A stretch of DNA of 51,845 nt from Leptolinea sp. (GCA_012798535.1 JAAZMZ010000022.1:1-51845); one strand, 5' to 3'; counted from the stretch's first letter, positions 1 through 9,869 are shown. Numbers and translations: made by a program. The notes: generated by a model not told the origin, from the letters alone.

Positions 1-726
1 CAATTGACCCGCATGTTCCACGGTGTTCTTGTCTATGGAAACGCAGATGAACGCGTGGATACCGTTCTGGATAGCGATCTGGGCGCCCGGGCGATCGCCT
101 ATAAATATGCCCCCTGTCCGCCGGTGTGTGGAGACGATACCCACAGTGTTACCGGTGTGTTTGCCGACTCTGCCGGTGTAACGGAACTGGCAAGGTCAAA
201 CGGCGTCGTTCAGGAACGTCCCAATCTGCAATTTGCTTCTTTCTCGCCCGATCCTCCGACCGGAGGCCAGCCCGCCAGTCAAATCTTGATTCAGTACGCG
301 GAAATCAACCGCGGAGAATGGCAATACGACACCGATTCCGATAAATACCTCCGCTGGATAGAAGACGGGAATGAAGGTGAGCCGCTGACCATGATCCCGC
401 TGGTGGATCGCAATAACGGGGAGCAACTGGCATTCTCCAATGTGATCATCCTCACCACGTTTTATATCGAATACAACCGCACACTGCACAATATTGACCT
501 TTGGAACAATATCGGTCCGCAAAACGCCGTTTACTTCCGGGATGGAATGAAGTATGACGGAAAATGGACGGTCAAAGACCACGGTCAGCCGATGGAATTC
601 CTGCAAAATGACGGCACTCCCATGCCGCTCAAACCCGGGAATACCTGGATCGTCCTGGCAGGGATCAGCTCACAATTTTCAAATCCGCAAGGCGGGAGAT
701 TTGAACTATATTTTTACGTTCCATGA
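1..726 (+). CDS. DUF3048 (YerB-like) protein, 5'-truncated
   Basis: The reading frame is open from base 1, so the gene begins outside the window. A TTG at 4 is in frame but is not a convincing start. The 241 visible residues align throughout with the C-terminal 60% of the complete protein at 745-1971. Shared elements are a D-(E/Q)-R-V segment, a Cys-Pro-x-x-Cys region followed by H(S/T)V, and a near C-terminal PLKPGNTW motif. This is the family of the Bacillus lipoprotein YerB (DUF3048), whose biochemical function is not established. The missing N-terminus probably carried a lipoprotein signal and Pro/Thr linker like its neighbour. The next gene starts 18 bases downstream, so the two paralogues are probably cotranscribed. 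The family call is firm; the role is unknown. Confidence 0.8.
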   Translation, partial: QLTRMFHGVLVYGNADERVDTVLDSDLGARAIAYKYAPCPPVCGDDTHSVTGVFADSAGVTELARSNGVVQERPNLQFASFSPDPPTGGQPASQILIQYAEINRGEWQYDTDSDKYLRWIEDGNEGEPLTMIPLVDRNNGEQLAFSNVIILTTFYIEYNRTLHNIDLWNNIGPQNAVYFRDGMKYDGKWTVKDHGQPMEFLQNDGTPMPLKPGNTWIVLAGISSQFSNPQGGRFELYFYVP

Positions 727-744
727 CCGAAAATAGGAATAACA

Positions 745-1971
745 ATGAATCTACCCTTTTGTCGTAGAATACTCAGCCTGCTAATTACGGGATTAGTTGT
801 GACGGGCTGTCAGACTGCTTCTGCAACCCCTACGGCTATTCCCCTGCCAACCGTTCAAGCCGCCACTATCGTGCCTGCTACGGCTGTCCCTCCAACGCCG
901 GTCATTCCTACCGCCACTCCCGAACCAACCGCCACTGAAACACCCCTGCCCACCTTAACCGCCACCATCGAAGCGGTGCGTTTTGGCCCGGATCGATTTC
1001 CGAAGGATATCAACCCATTTACAGGAACAAAGGTGGATGATCCGGCTGTATTGGACCGGCGTCCGGTCATGGTCAAGGTGACCAATTTTCCCCCAAGCTG
1101 TCGCCCGCAATTTGGCCTCTCCTCAGCTGATCTGGTATTTGAATACTACATCGGCGAAGGTATGAATCGATTTAATGCAATTTATTACGGCCAAAAGCCT
1201 GAGAAAGTCGGCCCGGTACGTTCCGCTCGTCTGGCAGATGTTCAACTGGCCACTATGTACCAATCGATCTTCGCCTTTGCCAGTGCGGATCAGCGGGTAA
1301 AGAACACACTGCTCGCCGAATTGGATGGATTGTCGGTAACAGTAAAGGATTCAACCTGCCCGGCTCTGTGCGATACCGGAGAACATACCGTTAATTCCGT
1401 TTTTGCCAACATTGCGAAATTCGATGACTACGCGAAGCTTAAAAAGATCAACAACTACCGCCAGATCGTAACCGGCATGGTTTTTGACTCAATTCCCCCT
1501 GAAAATGAAATTACACAGGGAGATTCCGTTCTCATCCGGTATAATGATTTGAACGAAAGCGAATGGCGGTACGATCCCTCCCAGAGAAAATACCTCCGCT
1601 GGACAGAAACAAATATTCCCGAGACTCCGGTAAAGCTGGTTCCTTTGCTCGACCAGGCCACCGGAGAACAACTGGCATTTGACAATGTCGTCTTGCTCTA
1701 CGCCCGCTACAATGAATACAATCCCACCCTTCATAACATTGAATTGTGGGCTAATAAATCAGCCCGCCGGGCCGTATTCTTCCGGGACGGCCGTATGGTC
1801 ACTGGATACTGGCGGTCGCCGGTGAATGAAATGCCGATAGTCTTTTTTGATGAAAAGAATCAAGCCATTCCATTAAAACCAGGAAATACCTGGTTTGTAA
1901 TACTTGGGCTTGAATCAACCATTGCCCAGGCTGAACCTGGCCATTGGAATGTTCAATTTGCCATTCCCTGA
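745..1971 (+). CDS. DUF3048 (YerB-like) lipoprotein
   Basis: This 408-residue predicted lipoprotein has a hydrophobic N-terminus ending in a V-T-G-C lipobox at about residues 19-22. A Pro/Thr/Ala-rich linker runs to about residue 75, and the DUF3048 region fills the rest. DUF3048 proteins such as YerB are extracytoplasmic and of unknown function. Visible landmarks are an RPVMVKVTN stretch that opens the domain, an F-Y-E-rich core, a Cys-Pro-x-x-Cys-Asp segment and the terminal PLKPGNTWF motif shared with the truncated gene upstream. The ATG at 745 begins 18 bases after that gene's stop. The metallophosphoesterase starts 5 bases after this stop, so the three genes look like one transcript. Tandem duplication is the simplest origin for the pair. 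Confidence 0.85.
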   Translation: MNLPFCRRILSLLITGLVVTGCQTASATPTAIPLPTVQAATIVPATAVPPTPVIPTATPEPTATETPLPTLTATIEAVRFGPDRFPKDINPFTGTKVDDPAVLDRRPVMVKVTNFPPSCRPQFGLSSADLVFEYYIGEGMNRFNAIYYGQKPEKVGPVRSARLADVQLATMYQSIFAFASADQRVKNTLLAELDGLSVTVKDSTCPALCDTGEHTVNSVFANIAKFDDYAKLKKINNYRQIVTGMVFDSIPPENEITQGDSVLIRYNDLNESEWRYDPSQRKYLRWTETNIPETPVKLVPLLDQATGEQLAFDNVVLLYARYNEYNPTLHNIELWANKSARRAVFFRDGRMVTGYWRSPVNEMPIVFFDEKNQAIPLKPGNTWFVILGLESTIAQAEPGHWNVQFAIP

Positions 1972-1976
1972 ACGCC

Positions 1977-2705
1977 ATGAGAATTCTGGTTATTTCCGAC
2001 ATTCACGCCAATTTAACCGCACTGGATGCGGTATTGGCGGATGCCGGCAAGGTGGATGCCGTCTGGTGTCTGGGGGATCTGGTTGGTTATGGGCCAGATC
2101 CAAACGAGGTCATCGATCGCATCGCCAACCTGCCTTATACCCTGTGTATCCTCGGAAATCATGACGCCGCTGCTCTCGGGCAGATTGACATGGACAGCTT
2201 CAATACTGAAGCCAGAGAAAGCACTCTATGGAGTCAGGACAACCTGTCCAAAGAAAGCAAGTATTTCCTGACAAGCCTCAGGAAGAAGACAGTCAGACAC
2301 GGTTTCACATTGACCCACGGCAGTCCGCGCAATTCGATATGGGAATATATTCTGGATGTGGAAAGCGCGGCAGATAATCTGGATTATTTTGCCACCCCAT
2401 TCTGCCTCATCGGGCACACTCATATCCCGGTGATCTATCACACAAAAAATGGCAAATCTTCACTATATGCCTTGAACTCCGATAATCCTTTAAGCACTAA
2501 ATTGACCGGAAGGGCTATCCTCAATCCGGGTTCGGTTGGTCAACCGAGAGATGCCGACCCGCGCGCCTGTTATGCTATACTCGATCTTCGAGATAAAACC
2601 TGGGAAATGCGGCGTGCTCCTTATGATATCGCCAGTGTCCAACAAAGAATAATTCGTGCCGGTCTACCTGCCCGTAATGGGGATCGTCTATACGGCGGCT
2701 GGTGA
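1977..2705 (+). CDS. Calcineurin-like metallophosphoesterase
   Basis: This 242-residue cytoplasmic protein has the full metal-ligand set of the metallophosphoesterase superfamily: D-x-H (SDIHAN near the N-terminus), GD (LGDLVGYGPD), GNHD (ILGNHDAA), a central TLTHGSP and GHTH (LIGHTHIP). A late NPGSVGQPRD motif is typical of the small YfcE/MJ0936-like group that hydrolyses phosphodiesters or phosphomonoesters with two metal ions. The natural substrate cannot be read from sequence. The chosen start is the ATG at 1977, which directly precedes the conserved MRILVISDIH strand. An in-frame ATG at 1944 lies inside the previous gene and would add unconserved residues. The gene follows the DUF3048 gene by 5 bases, implying translational coupling. 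Confidence 0.9.
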   Translation: MRILVISDIHANLTALDAVLADAGKVDAVWCLGDLVGYGPDPNEVIDRIANLPYTLCILGNHDAAALGQIDMDSFNTEARESTLWSQDNLSKESKYFLTSLRKKTVRHGFTLTHGSPRNSIWEYILDVESAADNLDYFATPFCLIGHTHIPVIYHTKNGKSSLYALNSDNPLSTKLTGRAILNPGSVGQPRDADPRACYAILDLRDKTWEMRRAPYDIASVQQRIIRAGLPARNGDRLYGGW

Positions 2706-2781
2706 GAGCGGGAACTTTTTCCATAATTACTTCGTCAATTTAATAAAATAATCTATATACTTGCAGTGGAGGAGAAAACAA

Positions 2782-3762
2782 ATGAAACGCCTGGGTTCAT
2801 GTTTGCTACTTATTACACTACTACTCTCCGGTTGCTCTGCCGCAAAGATGGCAACCACGCAATCAGAGCCGTCGATGAATTATGGAGGAAACCGGGTGGC
2901 GGAAGAAATGTCACCGGCCGCACCGATGGCTGCCGCGCCGATGGAAGCCGGTAAAGCCGAATATGATACCGGAGCCGGCGGCGCGATGGGATCGTCGGTT
3001 GACCAGTTGGTCATTCAAAACGGTAACCTCACCATCGCGGTGGCCGATCCGGCTATGTCTATGGTCGAAATCATCAAAAAGACCGAAGAGATGAAGGGAT
3101 TTGTTGTCAATTCCAACATTTATAAAACCCGCAATGATAATGGGCTTGATCTTCCAGAAGGCCATTTGACGATCCGTGTTCCGGCAGAGCGTATGACCGA
3201 GGCTATGGATTTCATCAAAGCCCAGACTCCCGATCCTGCCACTGATGTGCTTTCTGAAACGCGCAGCGGGCAGAATGTGACCAAGGAATACACCGATCAG
3301 AAAAGTCGCCTTAAAAACCTGGAAGATGCGGAAGCTCAATTGCGCGAGATCATGGCTTCGGCCACAAAAACCGAAGATGTCATGTCGGTTTTCAATCAAT
3401 TGACACAGGTTCGCGAGCAAATTGAGGTCACAAAAGGGCAGATCAAGTATTACGAAGAATCCGCTGCCATGTCAGCCATCGAGATAATTCTGCGTTCAAA
3501 ATCAGCCGTAGCCCCATTGTCCATAGGCGGCTGGCAGCCGGCCGGCGTTGCCCGCAATGCCATCCAATCCTTGATCAACACATTGAAATTCTTTGCCGAC
3601 TCGGCTATCTGGATCATCCTATTCCTGCTGCCGGTTCTGGTTATCCTCATAATTCCGCTCTGGTTGCTGCTAGTTATCATCCGGGCGATTAATCGCCGAA
3701 ATAAAGCCAAAAAGACAGCCACAGCTCCAATTCCAACAGAAGAACAGAAAAAATCTTCCTGA
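2782..3762 (+). CDS. DUF4349 lipoprotein with C-terminal membrane helix
   Basis: This is a 326-residue predicted lipoprotein. The signal peptide ends with L-L-S-G-C at about residue 18. A low-complexity Ala/Met/Pro segment follows to about residue 75, then the DUF4349 domain: a VIQNGNLTI strand, an EEMKGFVVNS segment, an LTIRVPAERM strand and a heptad-rich coiled coil around residues 155-225. A strong transmembrane helix near residues 265-300 is followed by a basic, Lys-rich tail. The topology suggests tethering from both sides of the membrane. DUF4349 has no established biochemical role. The ATG at 2782 is preferred over an upstream TTG because a good AGGAG (2770-2774) lies 7 bases before it. 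A hairpin terminator follows 18 bases after the stop. Confidence 0.85.
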   Translation: MKRLGSCLLLITLLLSGCSAAKMATTQSEPSMNYGGNRVAEEMSPAAPMAAAPMEAGKAEYDTGAGGAMGSSVDQLVIQNGNLTIAVADPAMSMVEIIKKTEEMKGFVVNSNIYKTRNDNGLDLPEGHLTIRVPAERMTEAMDFIKAQTPDPATDVLSETRSGQNVTKEYTDQKSRLKNLEDAEAQLREIMASATKTEDVMSVFNQLTQVREQIEVTKGQIKYYEESAAMSAIEIILRSKSAVAPLSIGGWQPAGVARNAIQSLINTLKFFADSAIWIILFLLPVLVILIIPLWLLLVIIRAINRRNKAKKTATAPIPTEEQKKSS

Positions 3763-3779
3763 TATCTTCCACAAATACG

Positions 3780-3813
3780 AAAAGACAGTTGAGACCTCTC
3801 GACTGTCTTTTTT
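3780..3813 (+). terminator. Rho-independent terminator after DUF4349 gene
   Basis: A 14-bp stem with one G-T wobble pairs AAAAGACAGTTGAG (3780-3793) with CTCGACTGTCTTTT (3798-3811) around a 4-base loop, followed by a T run. It sits 18 bases after the stop of the DUF4349 gene and separates it from the membrane-protein gene downstream. Confidence 0.85.
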
Positions 3814-3831
3814 CGTTAAGAGGTGAGATGC

Positions 3832-3837
3832 TATAAT
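3832..3837 (+). promoter_or_regulatory. Possible -10 box for the GT-C-like gene
   Basis: A perfect TATAAT lies just past the terminator and 35 bases before the ATG at 3872. That would place the transcript start near 3844 with a short leader. No clear -35 hexamer is visible 17 bases upstream, where the sequence overlaps the terminator T run. The call rests on the -10 and its position alone. Confidence 0.4.
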
Positions 3838-3871
3838 CGGTAAATCTGTTTTCACCTGGAATGAATCTTTC

Positions 3872-5746
3872 ATGACACGCTCGAAATTAAACGAACTTGG
3901 CTGGCAGTTGGGCGCTCTCCTGTGTGGGATTGCCGTTACCGCCATTTTTCTTTGCATCCCGACACCCCGTCAATTCGGATTAAGTCTTCGATACGATTTT
4001 CTTCCGGTTATTCTGCCATTAACCCTGCTGATCTTTCTTATCTTTCAGCTCCCAGACAGAATCTCCCGGTTTGTATTGTTTACCTGCATTTCAGCCATTC
4101 TGGCATTGCCGGTTGCCGGTCTGTGGTTCAGTGGTCAAAGCGAACAGTATCTGCTGGGCGGCATCATCCCCTTCAGTGACGCGCGCAGTTATTTTACGGA
4201 TGCGCGGCGTCTTTTGGAAGGCGCACCCTTCATCACCGGCGCGTCACGCCGGCCGTTATTCACTGCCATGTTGACCAGTATCCAATGGCTGACCGGACAG
4301 AACCTTTATGTCACCGTAGCCGTTCTGACACTGATCCTCGGGATTTCCCTGTATTTTGCCGTACAGGAGTTGCGGTCTAGAGAAGGATCGGTGGCCGCTA
4401 CACTCTTTCTTATTTTATTGTTCTGCTATGCCCGCCTTCTACTGGGAAAAACCCTGAGTGAATTTCTCGGCCTGCCCGGCGGGCTGCTGGCATTGGTATT
4501 TCTTTTGCGTGGGATCTCCCGGAACGAATTGAAATTCATGCTTCTGGCTCTGGTGACATTAAGCCTGGCGCTTAACGCGCGCGCTGGAGCCTTTTTTATC
4601 CTGCCCATGATTGCGCTGTGGATCGGCCGTCATTTTCGTGAAAAGAGCACCTTTAACTGGAGATTTTTCATTTTTGCCTGTGCCGCCATCGCCGTCGGTT
4701 TCCTGGTGAATTCAGCCATTTTTAAGCTGTATTCCTCTTCGGAAAGTGCGCCTTTTGGAAACTTTAGTTTCACCATCTATGGCCTGGCCCGGGGCGGTCT
4801 GGGCTGGACACAGATATTCACCGATCACCCGGAAACCTACGCGATGCCGGCCAGAGAACAGGCTGAACTGGTCTACGGTTACACCTGGCAGATCATTCAA
4901 CGCAAGCCCATGAATCTGGTGATCGGCATCCTCAATTCATACGCCACTTTCTTTTCTCTGGATGATTATTACGGTTCGATCGGCTGGTTTGGCGGACAGG
5001 GTGTCGTGGGGAACATTTGCCGCATTGGCTTCTATCTGCTGCTGGCGGCAGGATTGGTCTTCTGCGTCAAGGACCGAAAGAAACCACTGCGATCTTTTTT
5101 TCTGTTCTCATTCCTGGGAATATTATTCTCCATTCCATTCGCACCGCCTATCGATTCAAACCGTATGCGGGTTTACGCGGCTACCCTGCCCTTTTTTGTC
5201 GCCGTTCCGTCCATCGGTCTATCATCTTTGTGTAATTTCCTCCCCTGGAAAATCTTCAAAACACAGGAATATCCTGTTCGTCCGCTTATTCTGGTATACG
5301 GGTTGGGGATTATCCTGTTTCTCTGTATGACGATAATCCCTGCACTCCCCTTTCACTCTTCCCCTGTTATAACTTATCCGGCTATGATCTGTTCAGAAGG
5401 CTTGAAACCGGTCTCATTCCGAGTGCTGCCGGGTAACTATCTGCGCATCATCGACCAGGATGCGGCCCCGCAAGATTCAGTTCCCATCATCCGCAATAAA
5501 ACATTCGCCAACCGGATTCACAACCTGCCCAACTGGGAAACATACACTTTATTCAGCGAAGTGAAACCAGGGCAAGTGATCCTGGTCGACCTCGATCTGC
5601 AGACGGACGATCCGATGATCCTGATCGCCGAGTGGGATAAAGTTAGCCGCCAGTCCGGTGTGCAGACAGCCTGCAGCCGACCGTCCGGTGAATATTCCCT
5701 GCGGGAATATAATGTCTACTTTGCAGAAGAATACCAACCCGAGTAA
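3872..5746 (+). CDS. Multi-pass membrane protein, GT-C glycosyltransferase-like
   Basis: This 624-residue protein is strongly hydrophobic, with roughly 12 predicted membrane helices spread from residue 12 to about 505, and a soluble C-terminal tail of about 120 residues. After the first helices a loop reads PFSDARSYFTDARRL (about residues 98-112). Acidic residues in the first external loop are typical of GT-C enzymes (PMT/ArnT/GT39-like), which use lipid-linked sugars. The arrangement fits that superfamily, but no diagnostic family motif was recognised and the sugar and acceptor are unknown. The gene has its own putative -10 and is followed 17 bases later by the dinG-like gene, so the two may be cotranscribed without a functional link. 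A polymer-export or other envelope permease remains an alternative. Confidence 0.6.
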   Translation: MTRSKLNELGWQLGALLCGIAVTAIFLCIPTPRQFGLSLRYDFLPVILPLTLLIFLIFQLPDRISRFVLFTCISAILALPVAGLWFSGQSEQYLLGGIIPFSDARSYFTDARRLLEGAPFITGASRRPLFTAMLTSIQWLTGQNLYVTVAVLTLILGISLYFAVQELRSREGSVAATLFLILLFCYARLLLGKTLSEFLGLPGGLLALVFLLRGISRNELKFMLLALVTLSLALNARAGAFFILPMIALWIGRHFREKSTFNWRFFIFACAAIAVGFLVNSAIFKLYSSSESAPFGNFSFTIYGLARGGLGWTQIFTDHPETYAMPAREQAELVYGYTWQIIQRKPMNLVIGILNSYATFFSLDDYYGSIGWFGGQGVVGNICRIGFYLLLAAGLVFCVKDRKKPLRSFFLFSFLGILFSIPFAPPIDSNRMRVYAATLPFFVAVPSIGLSSLCNFLPWKIFKTQEYPVRPLILVYGLGIILFLCMTIIPALPFHSSPVITYPAMICSEGLKPVSFRVLPGNYLRIIDQDAAPQDSVPIIRNKTFANRIHNLPNWETYTLFSEVKPGQVILVDLDLQTDDPMILIAEWDKVSRQSGVQTACSRPSGEYSLREYNVYFAEEYQPE

Positions 5747-5763
5747 CCGGTGATTAAAGAATT

Positions 5764-8562
5764 ATGACATCCATCGTATCCTTAGATATCGAAACCACAG
5801 GGCTTGATCCACAGAACGACGCGATCATTGAGATCGGGGCGGTTAAATTCAACGGCAGCCGCATCGAAGCGGAATATTCCCAGTTGATCAATCCAGGCAG
5901 GCCTATTCCACCCATGATCACCCAGTTGACGGGGATCACCAATGAAATGGTGCATCGCGAACCGCCCATCAAGGCTGTGATCCAGGATTTTGAGAATTTT
6001 GTAGGGAACTGCCCGGTGTTGGGACATAATGTACGGTTTGACCTGAGTTTCCTGCGCCGGCAGCGTATACTGGAATTCAACGATATGATCGACACCTACG
6101 AACTGGCGGCCGTCCTTTTGCCTACCGCCAGCCGGTACAACCTGGGCGCTCTGGGGCAGTTGCTGTCCATCCCCTTTCCTGCCACGCACCGCGCCCTGGA
6201 TGACGCCCGTGCCACACGCGGCGTGTATGACCGCTTGATCCACAAAGCGGCCGAACTTCCGATTGAATTGCTGGCAGAACTGGTGCGCCAATCGGATAAG
6301 ACGGACTGGATCGGATCGTTCGCCTTTCAACAGATACTCCGAGCCCGGTCACGCGAACCGATCCAGGCTCGGAAAACGTTGCATGTAGCCTCCGGTCCAT
6401 TATTCGAAAAACCAGCCGGAAAACTCGTGATCAACGCCGAGCCAGACGCGGGAACCGCCCGCCTGGATGAGGAAGAGATCGCCTCCATGCTGGAACACGG
6501 TGGACCTTTTGCCAAATTCTTTTCCTCATATGAATTCCGTCCCCAGCAGATTGAGATGCTGAAGGCCGTGACCCGTGCCTTTTCAGATGGTCAGCACATG
6601 CTGGTTGAAGCCGGCACCGGTACCGGGAAGTCCTTTGCGTATCTTGTACCGGCAGCCATGTGGGCGCTGCGAACCAATACCCGCGTGGTCATCTCCACCA
6701 ACACCATCAACCTGCAGGACCAGCTTATTAACAAAGATATTCCCGATCTGCGTGAAGCGCTGGGCGTGGATCTGCGGGCGGTTGTGCTTAAAGGCCGTTC
6801 CAATTACCTCTGCCCACGCCGGCTGGAAATGCTGCGCCAGAGAGGCCCTGAGACTGCCGAAGAGATGCGTGTCCTGGGGAAAGTCCTCATCTGGTTGTAC
6901 GAGGGTGGAACCGGCGACCGCAATGAGATCAACCTGAATCAATCCCCGGAGTGGGATGTGTGGATGCGTATCTCGGCGGAAGATGAAGGCTGCAAGTCAG
7001 AAACCTGTCAAAATCGCATGGGCGGCGAATGTCCTTTTTATCGTTCGCGGCAGGCAGCCGCCATTTCGCATTTGATCGTTGTCAACCATGCGCTGCTTCT
7101 TTCGGATGTGGCCGCCGGAAGCCGGATTCTTCCCGAATACAACTACCTGATCATCGACGAAGGCCATCACATGGAAGATGCCACCACCAATGCACTGGCC
7201 TTCAAGGTGACCCAGTTTGATATCGACCGTCTGATCCACGAATTGGGCGGTTTGAATTCGGGCTTGCTGGGTCGTTTTCTTGTGCAGTTCCAGGGGGTGT
7301 TGCAGCCTTCGGATTTGGCCGCTCTACAATCCACCGTGCGGGATATCGCAGACCTGGCCTTCAAGGTCACCAGTCTAAACAATCAGTTCTTCACCGCCAT
7401 CGATGATTTCCTCACTGACCAACGGGACGGGCGGCCGATGGGCACTTATCCCCAGCAGGAACGTATCCAGAATGCCACGCGCACCTTGAACGGGTGGAAT
7501 GAGGTGGAAGGCATCTGGTATGACGAAGGAGAATTGATCAGGGAACTGCTTTCATTGATCTCAGGTCTGATCCGCTCGGCCGGGAACGATGATGAGAATA
7601 ATAACGAAGAGTTGGAAGATGTGATCGGCAGCCTGTCGACTCTGAGTTCGCGGTTCACCGATATCTTCACCAACCTCACCGGACTGGTATCCAAACCGAA
7701 TAATCTGCAGATCTACTGGATCGAAAAACAACCAACCTCCAACAGGATCACCCTGCAGATGGCACCACTGCATATCGGGCCGTTGATGGAGGAACATATC
7801 TGGCACCAGAAAACCAGCGTGGTATTGACCTCTGCCACTTTGACAGCGCACGGTGAATTTGATTACCTGCGCAGCCGGTTGAACGCCGATGAAGCCGGGG
7901 AACTGGCGCTGGGTTCGCCCTTTGATTACGAGAATTCGGCGCTGGTCTACCTGATCAACGATATTCCGGAGATCACCGACGCCCACGGCTATCAGCGGGC
8001 TATGGAAACAGGATTGGTCCGGCTGGCCAGAGCCACCAACGGCCGCATGCTGGTGCTGTTTACATCCTATGCCCAGCTTAAAAAAACCTCGCAGGATATC
8101 GCTGCAGGAATGGCGGACGCGGGCATACAGATTTATGAACAGGGGGTGGGCGCCTCGGCCAACTCTCTGCTGGAGAATTTCCGCGGCGCGGAAAAAGCAG
8201 TCCTGCTGGGAACCCGCTCCTTCTGGGAAGGTGTTGACATACCCGGCGAAGCTCTTTCAGTCCTGGCAATCACCAAATTGCCTTTTGATGTGCCATCCGA
8301 TCCCATCATTGCCGCCCGTTCAGAGACTTTTGAAGATCCGTTCAATGAATACTCCCTTCCTGAAGCCATTTTGCGCTTCCGTCAGGGATTCGGGCGCCTC
8401 ATCCGCACCCAATCAGACCGCGGTGTGGTGGCGGTGTTTGATAAACGGCTGCTGACCAAGAAATACGGCAAGTTATTCCTTGAGTCTATTCCGGATTGCC
8501 ATTTTGTAAACGGTACACTGGCCGAACTACCGCACACAGCTGCCAGATGGTTGAACCTCTGA
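5764..8562 (+). CDS. dinG: DinG-family helicase with N-terminal 3'-5' exonuclease domain
   Basis: This 932-residue protein has the architecture of the long DinG form found in Firmicutes. Residues 1 to about 165 are a DEDDh exonuclease domain, with DIETTG at 8-13, GHNVRFD, and HRALDDA as the late H/D motif. An XPD-like SF2 helicase follows. Walker A is EAGTGTGKS near residue 283, and the DEAH-box variant DEGHH is near 464. Late motifs GTRSFWEGVDIPGE and RFRQGFGRLIR carry the final helicase motif. Cysteines near 350 (LCPRR) and at about 411-424 (GCKSETCQN, GGECPF) could ligate the 4Fe-4S cluster of this family. It probably acts on DNA in replication or repair. Length and motifs are complete. 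It is convergent with lysA, with only 2 bases between the stops. Confidence 0.93.
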   Translation: MTSIVSLDIETTGLDPQNDAIIEIGAVKFNGSRIEAEYSQLINPGRPIPPMITQLTGITNEMVHREPPIKAVIQDFENFVGNCPVLGHNVRFDLSFLRRQRILEFNDMIDTYELAAVLLPTASRYNLGALGQLLSIPFPATHRALDDARATRGVYDRLIHKAAELPIELLAELVRQSDKTDWIGSFAFQQILRARSREPIQARKTLHVASGPLFEKPAGKLVINAEPDAGTARLDEEEIASMLEHGGPFAKFFSSYEFRPQQIEMLKAVTRAFSDGQHMLVEAGTGTGKSFAYLVPAAMWALRTNTRVVISTNTINLQDQLINKDIPDLREALGVDLRAVVLKGRSNYLCPRRLEMLRQRGPETAEEMRVLGKVLIWLYEGGTGDRNEINLNQSPEWDVWMRISAEDEGCKSETCQNRMGGECPFYRSRQAAAISHLIVVNHALLLSDVAAGSRILPEYNYLIIDEGHHMEDATTNALAFKVTQFDIDRLIHELGGLNSGLLGRFLVQFQGVLQPSDLAALQSTVRDIADLAFKVTSLNNQFFTAIDDFLTDQRDGRPMGTYPQQERIQNATRTLNGWNEVEGIWYDEGELIRELLSLISGLIRSAGNDDENNNEELEDVIGSLSTLSSRFTDIFTNLTGLVSKPNNLQIYWIEKQPTSNRITLQMAPLHIGPLMEEHIWHQKTSVVLTSATLTAHGEFDYLRSRLNADEAGELALGSPFDYENSALVYLINDIPEITDAHGYQRAMETGLVRLARATNGRMLVLFTSYAQLKKTSQDIAAGMADAGIQIYEQGVGASANSLLENFRGAEKAVLLGTRSFWEGVDIPGEALSVLAITKLPFDVPSDPIIAARSETFEDPFNEYSLPEAILRFRQGFGRLIRTQSDRGVVAVFDKRLLTKKYGKLFLESIPDCHFVNGTLAELPHTAARWLNL

Positions 8563-8564
8563 TT

Positions 8565-9869
8565 TCAACCGCCTGACCACCAGACCGACCGGCAGATATC
8601 TTCGCGGGGCTGCAGCACTTCAACCTGGCCGTTTTCGAGCCACAACACACATGGCCTGCCGGCGAGGTTATAGTTGGATGCCATACTCAATTGATAGGCG
8701 CCGCTGACCGGTATCGCGACCAGGTCACCGCGTTCCAGTTTAGGGAGGTCGATGCTATGGATCAATTCATCCCCCGATTCGCAAAAACGTCCAACCAGCC
8801 GGCTTGGAACCAGAGGTCGGTCAACCGCATCACCTATAAATTCCGCCGTATAGGTTGATCCATACAGGGCGGGACGGGGATTATCAGCTATCCCTCCATC
8901 CAGAGCTGCAATCCACTCACCGTCGGGTGATTTCCGCGTGGAACCCACTGTATAAAGCGCCACCCCCCCCCGTGCGGCCAGCCAGCGTCCCGGTTCAATT
9001 ACCAGAGTCGGAAGTGGGGTGCTTTCCCGTTCCGCATAATTCACCAAAGTTATACCGATTGCCCGTATCCATTCCCGCGGATCGTTATCCTGCACGTCTT
9101 CGGTATACGGAACCCCCCATCCACCTCCCGGACTGATCACGTCAGGCATCCAGCCGGCTTCCCGACAAACGCTCATCAATCGTTCTACGGCAAGCCCGTA
9201 CAGGCCGGCATCGAATAATTGCGAACCCAGATGCGTGTGGACTCCTTTCAAATTCACATAAGGATTTCCGCAGGCTTCTCGAATAGCCAGCACAGCCTGC
9301 CCATCTGCGATGGGAATCCCAAACTTGCTGGCGCTGTGCCCCGTTTGGACTGCCCTATGAGTAATTCCGGTAATATCCGGATTGAGGCGCAGCCATATAT
9401 CTGGTTTTATTTGGATACGCTGACAGAGGTTACATAAAAAATGCAACTCTTCCAGGCTATCGACTACTATGGAAGCAATATGGTGATCCACCGCCTGGCG
9501 TATTTCTCCTTCAGATTTGCTGTTGCCATGAAGATGGATCTTTTCAGGTATAAAACCGGCATCCAACGCGACCGCCAGTTCACCGGCGGAAACCACGTCG
9601 ATGGATGCGCCTATACTCGCCAGTTTACGGGCGAACTTCAAGGATAGATAGGCTTTCGCGGCATAGGCAATCTCGGATTCTCCAGGATAGAATTCCGCGA
9701 GCAAACTTTTTAAATATTGATAGTTTTGAGTGATCGTCAGAGCGTCGTACAGGTATATCGGTGTTCCGTATTGCCGGACAAGCTGCACTAGATCGATCCC
9801 GGCCACGCGAAAAATGGTCCCATTTTCCGCTTCCGCCGATACCGGAAACAAATCCATCTTTTTCGGCAT
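8565..9869 (-). CDS. lysA: Diaminopimelate decarboxylase
   Basis: This is a 434-residue PLP enzyme of fold type III that converts meso-diaminopimelate to lysine, the last step of lysine synthesis. The PLP lysine is in YAAKAY (Lys72). HGNSKS, HTHLGSQ, PGGGWGVPY and EPGRW follow in the expected order, and the catalytic cysteine motif is GRFCESGDE. A C-terminal GAYQLSMASNYN matches the LysA consensus. The length is normal. The start at 9869 is the first ATG; a second ATG four codons later would also serve. It lies 23 bases downstream of the response-regulator stop on the same strand, so readthrough from the kinase-regulator transcript is likely, although the functions look unrelated. Ornithine/arginine decarboxylases are less likely because of the CESGD and HLGSQ motifs. 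Confidence 0.93.
   Translation of the reverse strand: MPKKMDLFPVSAEAENGTIFRVAGIDLVQLVRQYGTPIYLYDALTITQNYQYLKSLLAEFYPGESEIAYAAKAYLSLKFARKLASIGASIDVVSAGELAVALDAGFIPEKIHLHGNSKSEGEIRQAVDHHIASIVVDSLEELHFLCNLCQRIQIKPDIWLRLNPDITGITHRAVQTGHSASKFGIPIADGQAVLAIREACGNPYVNLKGVHTHLGSQLFDAGLYGLAVERLMSVCREAGWMPDVISPGGGWGVPYTEDVQDNDPREWIRAIGITLVNYAERESTPLPTLVIEPGRWLAARGGVALYTVGSTRKSPDGEWIAALDGGIADNPRPALYGSTYTAEFIGDAVDRPLVPSRLVGRFCESGDELIHSIDLPKLERGDLVAIPVSGAYQLSMASNYNLAGRPCVLWLENGQVEVLQPREDICRSVWWSGG

Noticed and set aside
5782..6330. A 182-codon minus-strand open frame inside the dinG-like gene
   Set aside because: It mirrors the exonuclease domain, whose DEDDh motifs are in the plus frame; no family resemblance is seen in the antisense protein.
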